Source of the DNA: Cynocephalus volans
Lineage: Eukaryota; Chordata; Mammalia; Dermoptera; Cynocephalidae
Direction: 5' to 3'
DNA: 64,000 nt
Assembly: GCF_027409185.1 (NCBI RefSeq)
Contig: NC_084474.1
Span: 26,689,382 to 26,753,381 of the forward strand
Shown: positions 25,401 through 37,079 of the stretch, piece after piece
Position numbering within the stretch: the first letter of the stretch is position 1
Layout: every line of letters starts with the position of its first letter
Position numbers and translations under genes: made by a program
The notes under the pieces: generated by a model
What the model was told of the DNA's origin: nothing
What the model saw: the letters and a program-made list of their open reading frames with translations, nothing else
The model's database searches: none

Positions 25401-26799
25401 CTGCCAAAGATGACTGTGGGTGGCACAGCTGTGTGTTAGAGGCTGGGTAGCACTATGGTTAGGAGTGTGGACGCTGAAGCCCGTCTTTCTTGGGTCCAGA
25501 TCCTGGCCTCGCTGCTGAGCATGTTCAGAACAGAGTCTGGCATTTAGCTAGCTCCAGGGAGTGGTATTATTAGTAAAGTATAATATGGGATACAGAACAT
25601 TTACATGAATGAAACACTGTGTGAAAGGGAATAGTAAGTAATATTAATTTCCAAAGGATGCTAGTATATTATATAAGAAAGGAAAAGATATTTGACAGCA
25701 CCACCACCATCTCTATCATTACTCATGGGCAAACAAGTCCATTTTCTGAGCTGCCTGACGTCTTGAGATGAGAAGAAAGAAACAAACCTTCCCTGCCCTG
25801 CTCTATGTTGCTCTACCAAAGCTTCCCCTGGTTCTCTTCTCTCTGCCACATCTGAGGAGCTCCGTCTTATTTTTAAGCTGCCTTGCTAGCACTGTAGGAT
25901 TTTTCTCCTTCAGGTGCTCACACAAGAGATAAGGCAAGATCGGGGTTTGGGGTCAAAGGTCTGGAGGTGGGGTCAGCCTCCTAGGTGACAAGGAGACTTG
26001 GAGTCAAGATGGTTAGGGTGTCAGTGATAGCCAGGGCCACTGCGTGCAGTTGTGTGGTGTGCCCCTGCACAGAGGTGAGCCATGGAGAGTCAGACGCTGG
26101 AATGCAGCCGAAGCTCCACCTCTAGCCAGGAGACTGGGGAGGCAGTGGGGGTGACAACAGCCACCCTGGTCAGAGTTAGAGTCAGACTTTGGGTTAGGCT
26201 AAGCTCTCAGAGAATGTTCATCATTTTTTCTTACTTTTCCAGTAGTGATTCCACTCCAAGTGCCTTGTTTCTTGTGCCACAGAAGAAGAAACTGAAGTGT
26301 AACATTTGCAGAACTCATTAAGATCCTCTGCAAGCTGAGGGATGAAATTTACTTTTAATCAGTTGCAATATATAGGGGAGAGATGATAGGGAAAAATTTA
26401 TCTTCATTCATCCACTCAACAAATAAAGACAGAAAGAATCTAAATGACCACCTCTGCGCAAGTTGCTGCCTTCAAGGAGAGTATGGTCAGGTGCCATAGT
26501 GATCACACACGATGCAGAGTGCTTCCACAGGGACATGGCAGGGCCCCTAACACAACGCCAAGGAATCAAAAGAAGCTTCCAAAGAAGGTGGCATTTATGC
26601 CTCATTCATTGGGGGACTTTGATCAGTTCAGTGAGAGTACAAGTGAAGGGAAAAGAGCTGAGGAGGTAAACATAGCCCATTTTATGAAGTGTTTTATGTA
26701 GCTGACAATATAATTCATCTTCCAAACAGGAATGTTTTTGACCATGGGGGAGGGGTACTAAAAATAATTACAATCATATAAATTTTGGTATATGTCTGA
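22489..26799 (+). other. SULF1: SULF1 last intron, first part
   Basis: Intronic DNA. A partial MIR-like phrase occurs near 25445-25525, and 26405-26600 resembles old LINE sequence. Other open frames (for example 23022-23525, 25210-25439) have no recognisable domains. Confidence 0.6.
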
Positions 26800-26878
26800 A
26801 GGGTCTTCAAAAAGTTCATGGAAAGATTCGTATTATCTTTTAATTCCATTTTTCCTTGAACTTTTTGAAGTACCCTCA
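26800..26878. mobile_element. Mariner-like palindromic MITE, copy 1
   Basis: About 78 bp built of inverted arms: 'cttcaaaaagttcatggaaa' against 'tttccttgaactttttgaag', ending 'taccctcata'. The same palindrome recurs near 35268, 52538 and 60084. Size and ends fit a non-autonomous mariner of the Hsmar2/MADE2 type (family name from memory). Confidence 0.75.
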
Positions 26879-27214
26879 TACTTACTGACCAAGGAATTGG
26901 TCAGTGGATCTATAAAATACTTGTATTTAAAACTTTTTTCTTAATTAAAATTTCAAAAATTCTGGACAAATGCTGCCCTGAACAGGATGGCAGTAACACA
27001 GCCATAAACTGGGACTGTCCCAGGCAAATCAGAAAATGTGGTCACCCTAGTTATATGCTTCATCAAAGAATGTGATCTTTGTCCTGAGAGTAATAGTGAA
27101 ACATGCAAGTGTTAAACTGAGAGAAATACTATGAGATGATTTGGGTTGATCAGATTAGGTGACACAAATAGTTGTAAAAACAGCTTTGTGGGTAAGATTG
27201 GGTTCAAGTTCTGT

Positions 27215-27470
27215 CTCCATTACATCCCAATTTGGGGACCATTTGCTAACAGTATTATGTAACTTACTGTGCTCTAGCACTCTCCTAAGTGCTTTATATA
27301 TATTAACTCAGTTAACCCTCGTAATAACCTTGTGAGGTCAGTACTATTATTATCCCCATTTTACAGATGAGGAAATTGAGTCACAGAGAGACTAAGTAAC
27401 TTTCCCAGGATTATACAGCTGATAAGTGGTGGAATAGGGACCCAAACCCAGGGAGTCTGGTTCTAGCAGG
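27215..27470 (-). repeat. MIR SINE, antisense
   Basis: On the minus strand it shows 'cctgggtttgggtcc', 'cagctgtataatcctgggaaagttacttagtctctctg', 'ctcatctgtaaaatggggataataatagtac', and a tail through 'tgagttaatatatat'. A further partial MIR in plus orientation follows at about 27500-27660. Confidence 0.88.
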
Positions 27471-27737
27471 GGCTGTTAATCTCTACACCACACTGGTTTT
27501 CTGGGATAATTTATTTAACCTCTTTTATTATGACTTAATTTCCTCATCTGTAAAAAGGTGCTAATAGTACATATACATAATAATGCATAAGAATTACCAC
27601 ATGAGATAATACCTGAAAAGTAAGCTCTAAATTAATGTTATTCTATGACTGATGTTTAATAAATTTGAATAGTGAGAGATAAATTATATTTAAGAGCCCA
27701 GAAATTTTGAAGGACATTTACCTTAACATTAATAGAT

Positions 27738-27794
27738 AACACCAAGGTCAAAGATTCAGATCGCCACACTGACCAGCCACCAAAAAAAAAAAAA
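27738..27794 (+). mobile_element. 5'-truncated tRNA-Ile-type SINE
   Basis: A short piece 'ataacaccaaggtcaaagat' followed by 'accagccacc' and an A-tail of 13. It is flanked by a diverged duplication, 'acatttaccttaacattaat' before and 'acatttaccttcatgttaat' after, so this is a retroposed, truncated SINE with target-site repeats of about 22 bp. Confidence 0.75.
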
Positions 27795-29279
27795 GTACAT
27801 TTACCTTCATGTTAATAGGTAAGAAAATTAGCAATTTTTATTACCGATTAAGTATTAAGAGGGAAAGTTATATGCATTTACTAATAAGCAAGTATTTTAT
27901 AATCAGCTACTGACTACACAAAATTATTCACCTATAGATAAATGATATATATTATGTGTTTATATTTCTGCACTTCCTTCATAGTTAAAAGTTCATTGCC
28001 TTTTATATGTGCAACAAGTAGCTATTTCTGCAATTCATCAATAAAATTATGTACGTTAGAAATTTATAATCTTCTATGCCTAGAAAAAGCCTATATATAG
28101 GTATTTATGATTGGCTTTTGGATACCATGCAGGACAGCAAAATCAGTCTCTGACATTTTAGAGACTAAATCAAACTTCATTTCAAGCTAAAACATGTTAT
28201 GTTTCAAGCAGCATGAAAACACTCAAAATGCATGCCGACTTCGGCTCAAATATTGTTAACGCTATACCTTCAGAAAAACATTCAAACGGAGCGCCCAAGA
28301 AAACATGGAAGGGCTTTGAGGAAAGGAACGGACATATTAATGCAGGTGCCGTATCAGGCTCTGTTAATTTTGATAATTAAATTAGTACCATTAAGACTGA
28401 AACTTGAGGAAGAACAACAACGTCAACTAAAATCTCCTGCCAGGTAGCAACAAACAACAAACTCTAATGCTTTATGATTTTCTGCTTGACCCATCACTTG
28501 CCTCTGGAGGCTGTAGATGCCTAGGCAGGTGAGATTCGACGTTTGCTGTTGAGCACAGGTAGCCAGAATCAGGCACAGGTGGACGCTGTGATGGAGGGGT
28601 TTGCACAGTGCCGAGGAAACCCTGAGGAAGAACAAGGAAGGTTTCAGGAGGGGAGGATGCTTAAGTTTAATCTTGAAGGCTGAAGGCAGACTAGGACGAT
28701 GAGGCCGCAGGCCCATGCTAGAATCAAGACCAGGGCTGAGAAGGAGAGAGCCTGGCACTTTCAGGAGATTGTACTTGTTTCAAGGGCAGAGGTGATATGG
28801 GAAGAGAGAAGAGGACAGGCCAAAGAAGCCGGCAGGATTGTGTCTACAGAAACAAGTCTTTCTGCTTCTTATGATGTGTTAGCGCTTGCAGATTAGAACA
28901 CTGCTCCAGGAGGAGTTAAAATTCCACGCATGCGTGATCTCTAAGTTACACATCTGTAGAATGCAGCACGATATAATCGCATGGTCATGTCTTTAAAAGT
29001 AAATAAGTGTCATCCAGAAAGAAATGTGACTCAGCTTGAGACCTGGGTATGTTCTTGAATTTCTCTTTGTAATTTCACAACCTTTCTGTTTCCCAGGTCC
29101 AGTGAGAATTACCTGTAATTTGAAATCATCTATATTTATTCCAAAAATTTGCTTTTCAGAACAAACCTATCCACACCTTTCTTCTCCAAATAAAGAACTG
29201 CAGAATGGCCCAAGAGAAAAGGTTTCCTTTTGTGATCTGAAGACTGGCAGAAACCAGGACAGACACAGAAAATTTAGGT
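27795..29279 (+). other. SULF1: SULF1 last intron, middle
   Basis: AT-rich intron and a G-rich stretch (28560-28890) that may be an old LINE or DNA transposon but cannot be named. No gene recognised. Confidence 0.5.
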
Positions 29280-29408
29280 TCTACTATCTAATAAGTTTCT
29301 TAACTTTCTATTTTGATATAACTTTACATTTACAGAAAGGTTGCAAGAACAGTTCCAAGAAATTTTACCCCATTTGCTTCATCATTTCCTCTGTTCTCTC
29401 ACTCTTTC

Positions 29409-29412
<4 letters not shown>

Positions 29413-29446
<34 letters not shown>
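29413..29446. repeat. (CA)n microsatellite
   Basis: About 17 CA units inside old LINE sequence. Confidence 0.95.
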
Positions 29447-30204
29447 ATTTTTTACTCTGAATTATTTGCCTATAATTTGCAGATGTCATACCCTTTTATA
29501 TATATCAATGCGTTAGTATGTTTTTTCTAAGAACAAAAATATCCTTAAGTAACTGTTGTACATTTACCAAAATCAAACAATTTAACATTGATATAATACT
29601 ATTATCCACATTCCATGTTCAAATGTTGCCAATTTTCTCAATAATGTCATATTTATATTTTTGTTTTGTTTTGTTTGTTTTTGTTTTTCTGACCTGGGAT
29701 CCAGTCCAGAACCACACACATTGCAGTAAATTGTCACCTCTTTAAGACTCCATTCATCTGGAACGGTTCCTCAACTTTTCATAGTCAGTCATGACATTTT
29801 AAAGAATACAGGCCAGTTACTTTGTATGATGTCCCTCAATTGGGGTTTGTCTGATGTTTAATCATGATTGGACTAAAGTTGTGCATTTTTGGCAGGAATA
29901 CCACAAAAGTAATGTTGTGCCCCAGGATATCTTGTCAGGAGCTGTATGACATCTGTTTGGTAGTATTACCTTTGATTATTTGGCTGTGGTGGTGTTTGCT
30001 AGGTTAATGTACTATAAAATTACTGTTTTTCCTTTTTTAATTACTAAGCAATTCATCTACTGGCTTTTGCAGGCACTCATGGTTCTTACCTGAATCATTC
30101 ATAATTAACATGATGGCTGCAAAATGGTGATTTCTCCAACTCTATTGTTCCTCCTACATTTCTTAGATGGTATTCTACCATAAAGAAGATATTCCCCTCA
30201 GCTG

Positions 30205-30302
30205 GCTGGTTGGCTCAGCTGATTAGAGTGTAGTCTTATAAGACCAAGATCAAGGCTTCAGCTGGCCCCGTATGAGCCAAACTGCCAAAAAAAAAAAAAA
30301 AG
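30205..30302 (+). mobile_element. tRNA-Ile-derived SINE
   Basis: It reads 'ggctggttggctcagctgat', then 'tagagtgtagtcttataagacc', a B-box-like but degenerate 'aaggcttcagctgg', 'cccgtatgagcca', and an A-tail of about 15. The start and A box closely resemble tRNA-Ile. Diverged target duplications flank it: 'aagaagatattcccc' before, 'aagaagagatgtccc' after. It splits the old LINE. Confidence 0.8.
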
Positions 30303-31209
30303 AAGAGATGTCCCATTTCCCCTATTCATTTATTTATATTGGTGTGGACTCATAAATCATCGTTTTATTCCATGAATATTTTTTTGCTATCATTATTTAT
30401 TTTGATGATTGAACTGTCTCAGATTTGGCCACTGGTGTACCTTCAGGTGATTTCTGTGCACTGTTGGAGTGTCCCCATCATTTTTTGACCACTTCATGCT
30501 TCTGGACTAACAATACATTCCAGGTTCATCTTGTATTTTTGCCACCTCACACCTGGAATCAGCCATGTCTTCAAAGGGCTCCAGTTCCTTTTAGAGGGGG
30601 ATGACATTTGGACACCAAGATCTGAGTTCAAGGTGTATAAAATTGCTGCTGAGGTGTCTTTGCATCTAGACCCCTCTGGTGGATAGAAAGTGTTAAGATA
30701 TACACACGCATATATTGACATCTATTCCTGTACCTACATATATATAGAGATATGTCTAATTGAATGAACTAATTCTTCCAGTAGAATGTTACCTTGTTTC
30801 TGATCTTGGTAAAAATGCTTTTAGGATCCCCCCATTAAACACTTTTAGGCTTAAGGACTAAGTTATATATACTTTAATCACATTATGGAAATGGCCATCA
30901 ATTTTTTTAATGCTTTTATCATTAGTGAGTGTTGAGTTTGTCAAAATGCTTTTTCATCATCTATGGAGATGTTCATATAATTTTTCTGTTTAGCTCTATT
31001 AATATGGTGCATTATATTAATAGATTTGTTAAGAAAGACTCAATCTTTAATTCCTGGAATAAATCCCACTAGGTCACTGTGTGTTATTTTCTTAATATAA
31101 TATTGAATTCTTTTCACTAATATTTTATTTAAGATTTTTATACCATATTTATAGATGATGTCAGTCTGTAAGTTTCTTCTTGTTTAAGCTAGTATTATAT
31201 TTTAGGTAT

Positions 31210-31742
31210 TGTATTAGCTTCTTACTGCTGCTGTAATAAATTACCACTGTGCCTTGAAACAACACAAATGTATTCTCTTATATTATGAGGTTAGAAGTCA
31301 GAAATGGGTCTTACTGGGCTAAAATCAAGGTGACAGCAGGTCTGTGTTCCTTCTGGGGGCTCAGGGGAAGAATCTATTTCCTTGCCTCTTCCAGTGCGGC
31401 CCCTGTTTGTGGCCCCTTGCTCCATCTTTGAAACCAGCATTGCAACTAATCTTCAGACCACTCTCTCTCTCTCTCCCCTTCTCTCCTCCTGCCACCTCCT
31501 CCTCTTTCCAGGATCCCCTCTCCTCCTCTGACCCTCCCTCCTCTCTTTCCCTTTATAAGTACCATTGTGATTACATTGACCCCACCTGGATACTCCAGGG
31601 GACTCCCCCCATCTCAAGATCCATAACTTAACCACATCTGCAAAGTCCCTTTTGCCATGTAAAGTAACATATCCACAGTTTCTGGGGATTCAGATATGGA
31701 CAGCTTTGGGGGGTAGCAAGGTTCATTATTCTGCCTACCACA
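31210..31742 (-). mobile_element. MLT1-type LTR (ERVL-MaLR), antisense
   Basis: On the minus strand it begins TGTGGTAGGCAGAATAAT and ends AATACA. It holds the MLT1 landmarks 'catggcaaaagggactttgcagatgtg' and 'tccaggtggggtcaatgtaat', and ends near 'tttattacagcagcagtaagaagc'. No internal sequence remains. A CT-rich stretch lies inside. The flanking 5-mers (ggtat / gccat) have diverged. Confidence 0.8.
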
Positions 31743-32104
31743 GCCATCAATGTTATACTTGCTTCATAAAAAGAGTTTGGAAGTCTTTCTTGGTTTTCTC
31801 TGTTGTGGAACAGTTTATAGGATTCTCTTTGAAGGTTTGATAAAATTCTCCTGTGAAACCATATAGACCTGGTGCTTCTTTGTACAGTAGTTCTTTAATA
31901 ACTTCTTTTTCTTCTATAGAAATTGTTCTGTTTAAGCTTTCTATCTCTACTGGGTCAATTTTGATGAACTATTTTCCTGAGCAATTATCTGTTTGGTCCA
32001 GGCTTTCAAATTTATTTTCATTGAGATCTGCAAGCAGGGTAGTTTCTTGTGTTTTTAATTTTGTATATTTCAATGAGATGTTTTACATTTACCAATTTAT
32101 TATA

Positions 32105-33970
32105 AAGGATATTATAAATGATACAAATGAACAGCCAGATAAGGAGGTGCGTAGGGTGAGGTCTGGAAGGGTCCTGAGTGCACAAGCTTCTGTCCCCACG
32201 GAATTTGGGGTTGGCCACCCTCATAGCACGTGGATGCGTTCACCGACCAAGGAGCTCTCTGAACCCTGTGGGTTAGGGTTATAGAGGCTCCAGTACACAG
32301 GCACGATTGATTAAATCTTTGGCCGCTGGTGATCAACTCAATCTCTAGCCCCTGCCCTCTTTCCAGAAGGAAGCAGTGGGGCTCAAAGTTCCAACCCTCC
32401 AATCATGCCTGGGTCTTTCTGGTGACCAGCTCCCACCCTAAAGCTATCTAGGGGCCCCTAGTCATCTCATTAGCATACAAAAAGACACTGTTGTCACTCA
32501 GGAGACTACAGATGTTTTGGGATCTCTGCATCAGAAATCAAGGTAGAGACCCAATATGTATTTCTTGTCATGTCACTCACAGTCAACCCCCTGGTCTCTG
32601 GCCATGGACCCCTTACAGTAAAATGATCATAAAAGTCAAAAGATACTAGCAGATTACTAGGATCCCTTTCTGCCATTAATAATTATCATGTCATATGAAA
32701 ATGTCTCCCAGGGTGAGGCCACTCAGGTTTGCAGGCTTCCATTGGGTCTTGCTAGGTTTCACAAGGGAATGGTCTCAGCAGTCTATGGCTTCACTCTTTC
32801 AGGCATCTGGTAAAACTGGGCTAAGAGACAATACTGTCTCTTGCTCTGAGCCTGTTTGGAGGTGTTAATGTAAGACTGGATTTCCCTCATTACATAACCC
32901 ATTTATTCATTCCTTTACCCTCCACTGCTGTTCCTCCTTCTCTCCATTTATGCCCCAGCTGTTCCACTTTTGGAAGGGACATTAGGTCCAGCCACTGTGC
33001 TGCTCTGGACATCAGACAACAACACTAGTCTAGCACAACTCCCATTCTGATAGGGCAGGGTAGCTACTCTTAGCACCCAGCAATACAGCCACAGGCACTG
33101 TTAACCCCAATTTTGCCAGAAGGAGAGAAGGCACAACTTGGCCCATCAGGCCCTTGGGAACTCTGACATAGTTTTAAAATATAGTTCCAGTTTCTTGCTT
33201 AGCAATCATCCCTGCTTCTGACACCTGCAGTTGCAACCCTGGTCCTGGGACCACTGCATCAGGCAAGAAAAGAGAAGGTTGAGGTGACGTGGAGAAGAAC
33301 TGCATAATCGCACCAGTGTCCTCCCCTACCACCCCTTCTCCGTATCCCCCTGAAAAGCAGAGAAATCTATTCAGTAGGACCCCCCTCAGCCCCCCTCTTG
33401 TTGAGTGTGAAGGTGTGTGAGCCAGCCCTTCACGCCTTTATCACTCCCATTTTACATAGCAAATGTCTTAACTGCCCATTCCAAGTCTCTATTGGACCAT
33501 TACTCTGAGGAGGGCGTGCAACATGGTATGTCCATTCGATGTGATCTCTGCCCACTGTTGGACACTACGGGCTGTAAAGTGTGCCCTTTGATCTGAAGAA
33601 ATATAACTTCGTGGTCCAAACTGGTACAGTATCTTCTGTTCCAATCCTTGAATAGTATTTTGACCATTTGCAACTACCACTGGGTATGCAAAGCCCAGTC
33701 TGGAGTAAGTGTCTATTCCTGTCAGACCCATGTCAGCCCCTTGAGATACGGCATTGGTCCAATGTCACCCACTCGCCAGCTATGTGCAGGGCCCTCCCCC
33801 AAGGAAAACTTCCCCGTAGCCGTGTGTGGTCTCTGTCTGCCTCTCTTGCTGGCAGACAGAACAGTTCTCGTTGGCATTGTGTGCCTGACAGGGGGCAAGA
33901 GGGACGGGTGTAGATGCAGCCCAGCCCTGCATTGCTGCCACGAGGCAGTGCACCCACAGGTCCACTTGCA
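32105..33970 (-). mobile_element. ERV-L-like endogenous retrovirus remnant (LTR plus pol end)
   Basis: Minus-strand frames at 33988-33489 show a decayed integrase: a zinc-binding part (HNANENCSVCQQ), then a core with TGIDTYSRLGFAYPVV and a YISSDQRAHFTA motif. They are split by frame changes and stops. Positions 32105-32580 look like an LTR ('gaacagccagataaggagg', 'ttctgtccccacggaat', 'caaccctccaatcatgcc', 'cattagcatacaaaaagacac'). Positions 32580-33480 lack a clear frame. It is an old, non-functional copy, and the LTR subfamily cannot be named with certainty. Confidence 0.65.
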
Positions 33971-35267
33971 GTTCCAATAGTATTCCAATAAATATTCTTA
34001 TTTATTTCTAGTGCATTTGACCTGTCTTTGACTGAATATCTCCTGTTATTATGTTTCTATGTATTTCTCATTTCATCTTCTCTAGTTTCTCATTTATAAA
34101 GATAGCTGCTCTCTTTTCCCCCTTGGAACCTAGTAAGATTTGTATTTTTGTCCAATTGATTGCCTTTGCACTTATACTTATTAATGCCTTTTATTCTTGT
34201 GTTTTTATTTAACCTTTTATTATATCTTTAGTCAGTTTTTAATGGCATTCTTTGACTCCCAGCTACAACCTGGACCATACTCCATAAACTTATCCTCTTC
34301 ATCCATCCTACTTCTCTTCCCATTTTTAGTCACATTATTTTTACTTTGTCATATTAATCACATACATTATTTTTTCATCCTTCCTCTACCTTTGTTTTAC
34401 TTCTAGATCTCGTAAATATATTAAATGCACATACGAATTCTTTTGCTGAAGCTTCCCCAGTGATTTCTTGGTTGAACGAAGCTCATCCTCTAGAAGATGG
34501 CTCAGGAGGAACTGATGTATACAGTATCCCCTGCATTCTATAGAGGAACGTGTTCCAAACTGTTCCTCTATAGCCTGGATACTTGAAGGAGAGCTTGGCT
34601 GGATATAAGACCCTTGATTCATACTTTAATTTCTGATTTAAGATGGTTTTCACATCCTCAAATGCTTGATTGAAAACATTTAATTTACTTAGCAGTGGTA
34701 TGTCGTGGCTTTCTTCCCATTATGGCTTTTTTTGGCAGGGGCATTTTCATAAAGTGAAAGATTTTTTATTCTTGTTTTCTATTTTCTTTTATAGTATGTT
34801 GTATAGATTTAGGCTGCCTCTATTTGAAGGATTTGGAGTAATTACAAGATTCCTAGTTTAAGAGGATCCTTTCCTGTCAGGGTAACCATGTATACTTTCT
34901 CTTTCACTTTTTATTTTATTATTATTCGGGGGTGGGAGTGGGAGAGGCTGTGTTTCCTCCAATGCTTTTCCTCCCCCCCCCCCCCAGGACCTGACATTTC
35001 CTCCCTTTCACTTTCTTCTTCCTTTACCACTCAATTTCCAAAGGGTGCTTCTCTCTTCCTTTGCATCCTTTTTCCCTGGAATCATGCACACTTCTACACC
35101 CCTTCCTCATCGTCACTGCTGTGACTTGCCAGGACTCTTTATGGCATTTTATATGTAAGGTTGATGTTCTTGCCAGTGATGGCTTCAAATTAATCTTTGA
35201 TCCCCCCTCACTTACCTCTTCTGTCTTCCATATTGTTTTCCCAGGGGTTGAGGTCACAGTGGGACAT

Positions 35268-35331
35268 ATGAGGGTACTTCAAAAAGTTCATGGAAAGATT
35301 TGTGTTATTTTTTAAGTCTACTTTTCCACGA
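35268..35331. mobile_element. Mariner-like MITE, copy 2 (truncated)
   Basis: It starts 'gagggtacttcaaaaagttc' and 'atggaaagatttgtgtta', then a partial, decayed second arm near 'cttttccacgatg'. The left arm equals that of the other copies; the right arm is lost. Confidence 0.6.
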
Positions 35332-36258
35332 TGCAACTCTGCTAGGATTTAGTATTAATTTCTTTTACTTTCAGGTAATCTGAAGATTTTAGAACTCTAT
35401 CTTCTAGCTATGCTGGGGGTGTGAGTTTCATGTGGTTTTACTAATTCTTCTTGCTGATCTGTATTGCTTCGTGGGTAGTTCATTACACTTAGCTAGGCCA
35501 CCTCTTTCTGAATGGTCCTTGGGCACAAACAGAGAACAAGTATTGTTTTCTGCAGGACCGTAGTCATCTGGGAGATGAAGAAAGATCTGCAAGAGAGAAG
35601 GCTGGTGCATTCTTTGCATATGTGAAAGCTACTCAAAGATTGATTTATCGAGGGCATAGATTTATCTAGGATGCAGACCAAAATAAACCCACAGTCAAAT
35701 AACAGATCCAAACGTTTGATTTGAAGAGTTTAACTGCACTTAAGTTTGTTTGCATATTGAGTGCCAGGGAAAATAAAATAAAAATATTGTACTAAGCATT
35801 GCCTGTTACATTAAAATACTTTCAAATCCATCATTCACCCAGCAACCCAATACTTACAGTAGTAATGATCTGATCACACAGCTGTTATCACATTTGATAC
35901 ATGAAGGATCAAGACTCAGAGAGACTCCCTTACCTGCTCTCCTGGCTACAGAGTTGACTTCAGTAGAGCCAGGAATTAAGCATAAGTCCCTTGACTGATA
36001 CGACAATGCCATTTCCAGCACCAACCGTGCTTAGTCATAGAAGTTTTCACAAATTTAATCTTTCTTCAAATTTCTTGTTGTCATTCAATGACCTTTGTAA
36101 CCTATGGCCACTCCTTGAAAACAAGTTACTAGGGGGAAATACTTTTTAGTGTCATGTTTTGAGTTGATTTGCTCTATAAAAACAATGTAAATTGGTTGTC
36201 CAGATAAATAGGAAACATTTTCTCCACTAATGAGCCACCTTCATCTCTCTTTTCACAG
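35332..36258 (+). other. SULF1: SULF1 last intron, end
   Basis: Intron up to the acceptor TTTCACAG. A decayed antisense MIR is likely at 35865-36010 ('gatcacacagctgttatcac', 'gaaggatcaagactcagaga'). Otherwise nothing is recognised. Confidence 0.6.
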
Positions 36259-36289
36259 AGGACAGTTATGGGATGGATGGGAAGGTTAA
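36259..36289 (+). CDS. SULF1: SULF1 terminal coding exon, canonical frame
   Basis: After the 34-nt exon the canonical frame reads [10 protein letters not shown] and stops at TAA 36287-36289. The GQLW[DE]GWEG end is shared by SULF1 and SULF2, so this is the normal C-terminus. The exon continues as the 3' UTR in this frame, but the same DNA is open in another frame to 37079. Confidence 0.95.
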
Positions 36290-37079
36290 TTGGCCCAGTC
36301 TCACTGCAGACATCAACTGGCAAGGCCTGCAGGATTTATACAGTGTGAATGAAAGCATCTACGAGTACAGACAAAACTACAGACTTAGTCTGGTTGACTG
36401 GACTAATTACTTGAAGGATGTAGATAGAGTATTTGCACTGCTGAACAGTCACTATGAGCAAAATAAAACAAATAAGACTAAAACTGCTCAACGTGATGGG
36501 TTCTCGGATATCTCTGCAGTGCCCTCTGTGCCAATAGAGATGGCCTCTGCTGAGTCAGATGAAGACCCAAGTCATATGGTTGGGGAAGCACCTCAGTTGG
36601 CCTTGCCAGCTGACCTTCAAACCCTGCATTTGAACCGACCAACATTAAGCCCAGAGAATAAACTTGAATGGAATAATGACATTCCAGAGGTTAATCATTT
36701 GAATTCTGAACACTGGAGGAATGGTAAAACTGAAAAGTGGATGGCGCATGAAGAGATAAATCACATTGAAAGCGATTTCAGTGGCAATGGCATGACAGAG
36801 CTGGTGTTCCAGCCCCACCCCAGGCTGCAGCCTGCTAGCAGGCATCAGAAAGAACTCCCCCAGGACGGAAGTCCAGGAGAGGATGTGTTTGAAGATCAGC
36901 TGTACCTTCCTGTGCATCCTGATGGTGCCCCTGTTCATCAGACGTTCAATGTGTCCACCGTGGAGCCACCTATTAATTCCAGCATAGTGACGAGGATGTT
37001 GCCCAAGGAAGAGAATCACAGAATGGAGGACTTATGGCATCTAGAAGGCAGTGCCTCCTCTCCGCTCTCCTCTGATTAG
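36259..37079 (+). CDS. SULF1: Alternative SULF1 C-terminal tail in a second frame of the last exon
   Basis: A frame open from the acceptor to TAG at 37077-37079 overlaps the canonical stop. When the 124-nt exon (20491-20614) is joined directly to this exon, the leftover G plus AG makes Glu and the frame reads [19 protein letters not shown], then [34 protein letters not shown], and a long polar tail ending [10 protein letters not shown]. That adds about 273 residues to SULF1. The first ATG in this frame is at 36273 (268 codons). It shows five N-x-S/T sequons (NES, NKT twice, NVS, NSS) and no cysteine, which suits an extracellular glycoprotein tail. No domain is recognised. Splice use is inferred from phase, not observed. 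Confidence 0.65.

Larger units (their letters stand above)
29280..30730 (+). repeat. Old L1M-type LINE fragment
   Basis: Recognisable phrases in order include 'acatttacagaaaggttgca', 'tttaacattgatataatact', 'caatgttgccaattttctcaataatgtc', 'ctggaacggttcctcaac', 'gtacaggccagttactttg', 'caattggggtttgtctgatgttt', and 'tggaatcagccatgtcttca'. They match an ancient L1-associated consensus that I know from mammalian genomes. It contains a CA microsatellite and a SINE insertion. Confidence 0.65.
30890..35265 (-). repeat. Old antisense L1, split by two later insertions
   Basis: Pieces at about 30890-31209, 31743-32100 and 33975-35265 are consecutive parts of an antisense L1. The first pieces include the ORF2 area (phrases such as 'aaatgctttttcatcatctatgg' and 'ggtcactgtgtg'). 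The last includes 'ttgacctgtctttgactgaatatctcctgttattatg' and an ORF1-like 'gagcttggctggatataag'. The two breaks are filled by an MLT1 LTR and an ERV-L remnant. It contains a C-run at 34973-34985. Confidence 0.65.

Noticed and set aside
29036..29530. 164-aa plus-strand frame
   Set aside because: It passes through old LINE sequence and a CA repeat (poly His-Thr), with no domain.
36259..36262. Use of a second AG two bases downstream (cacagAG) to reach the long SULF1 frame
   Set aside because: I checked the phase. That acceptor leads to a third frame that stops after about 30 codons. Skipping the 34-nt exon is what gives the open frame.
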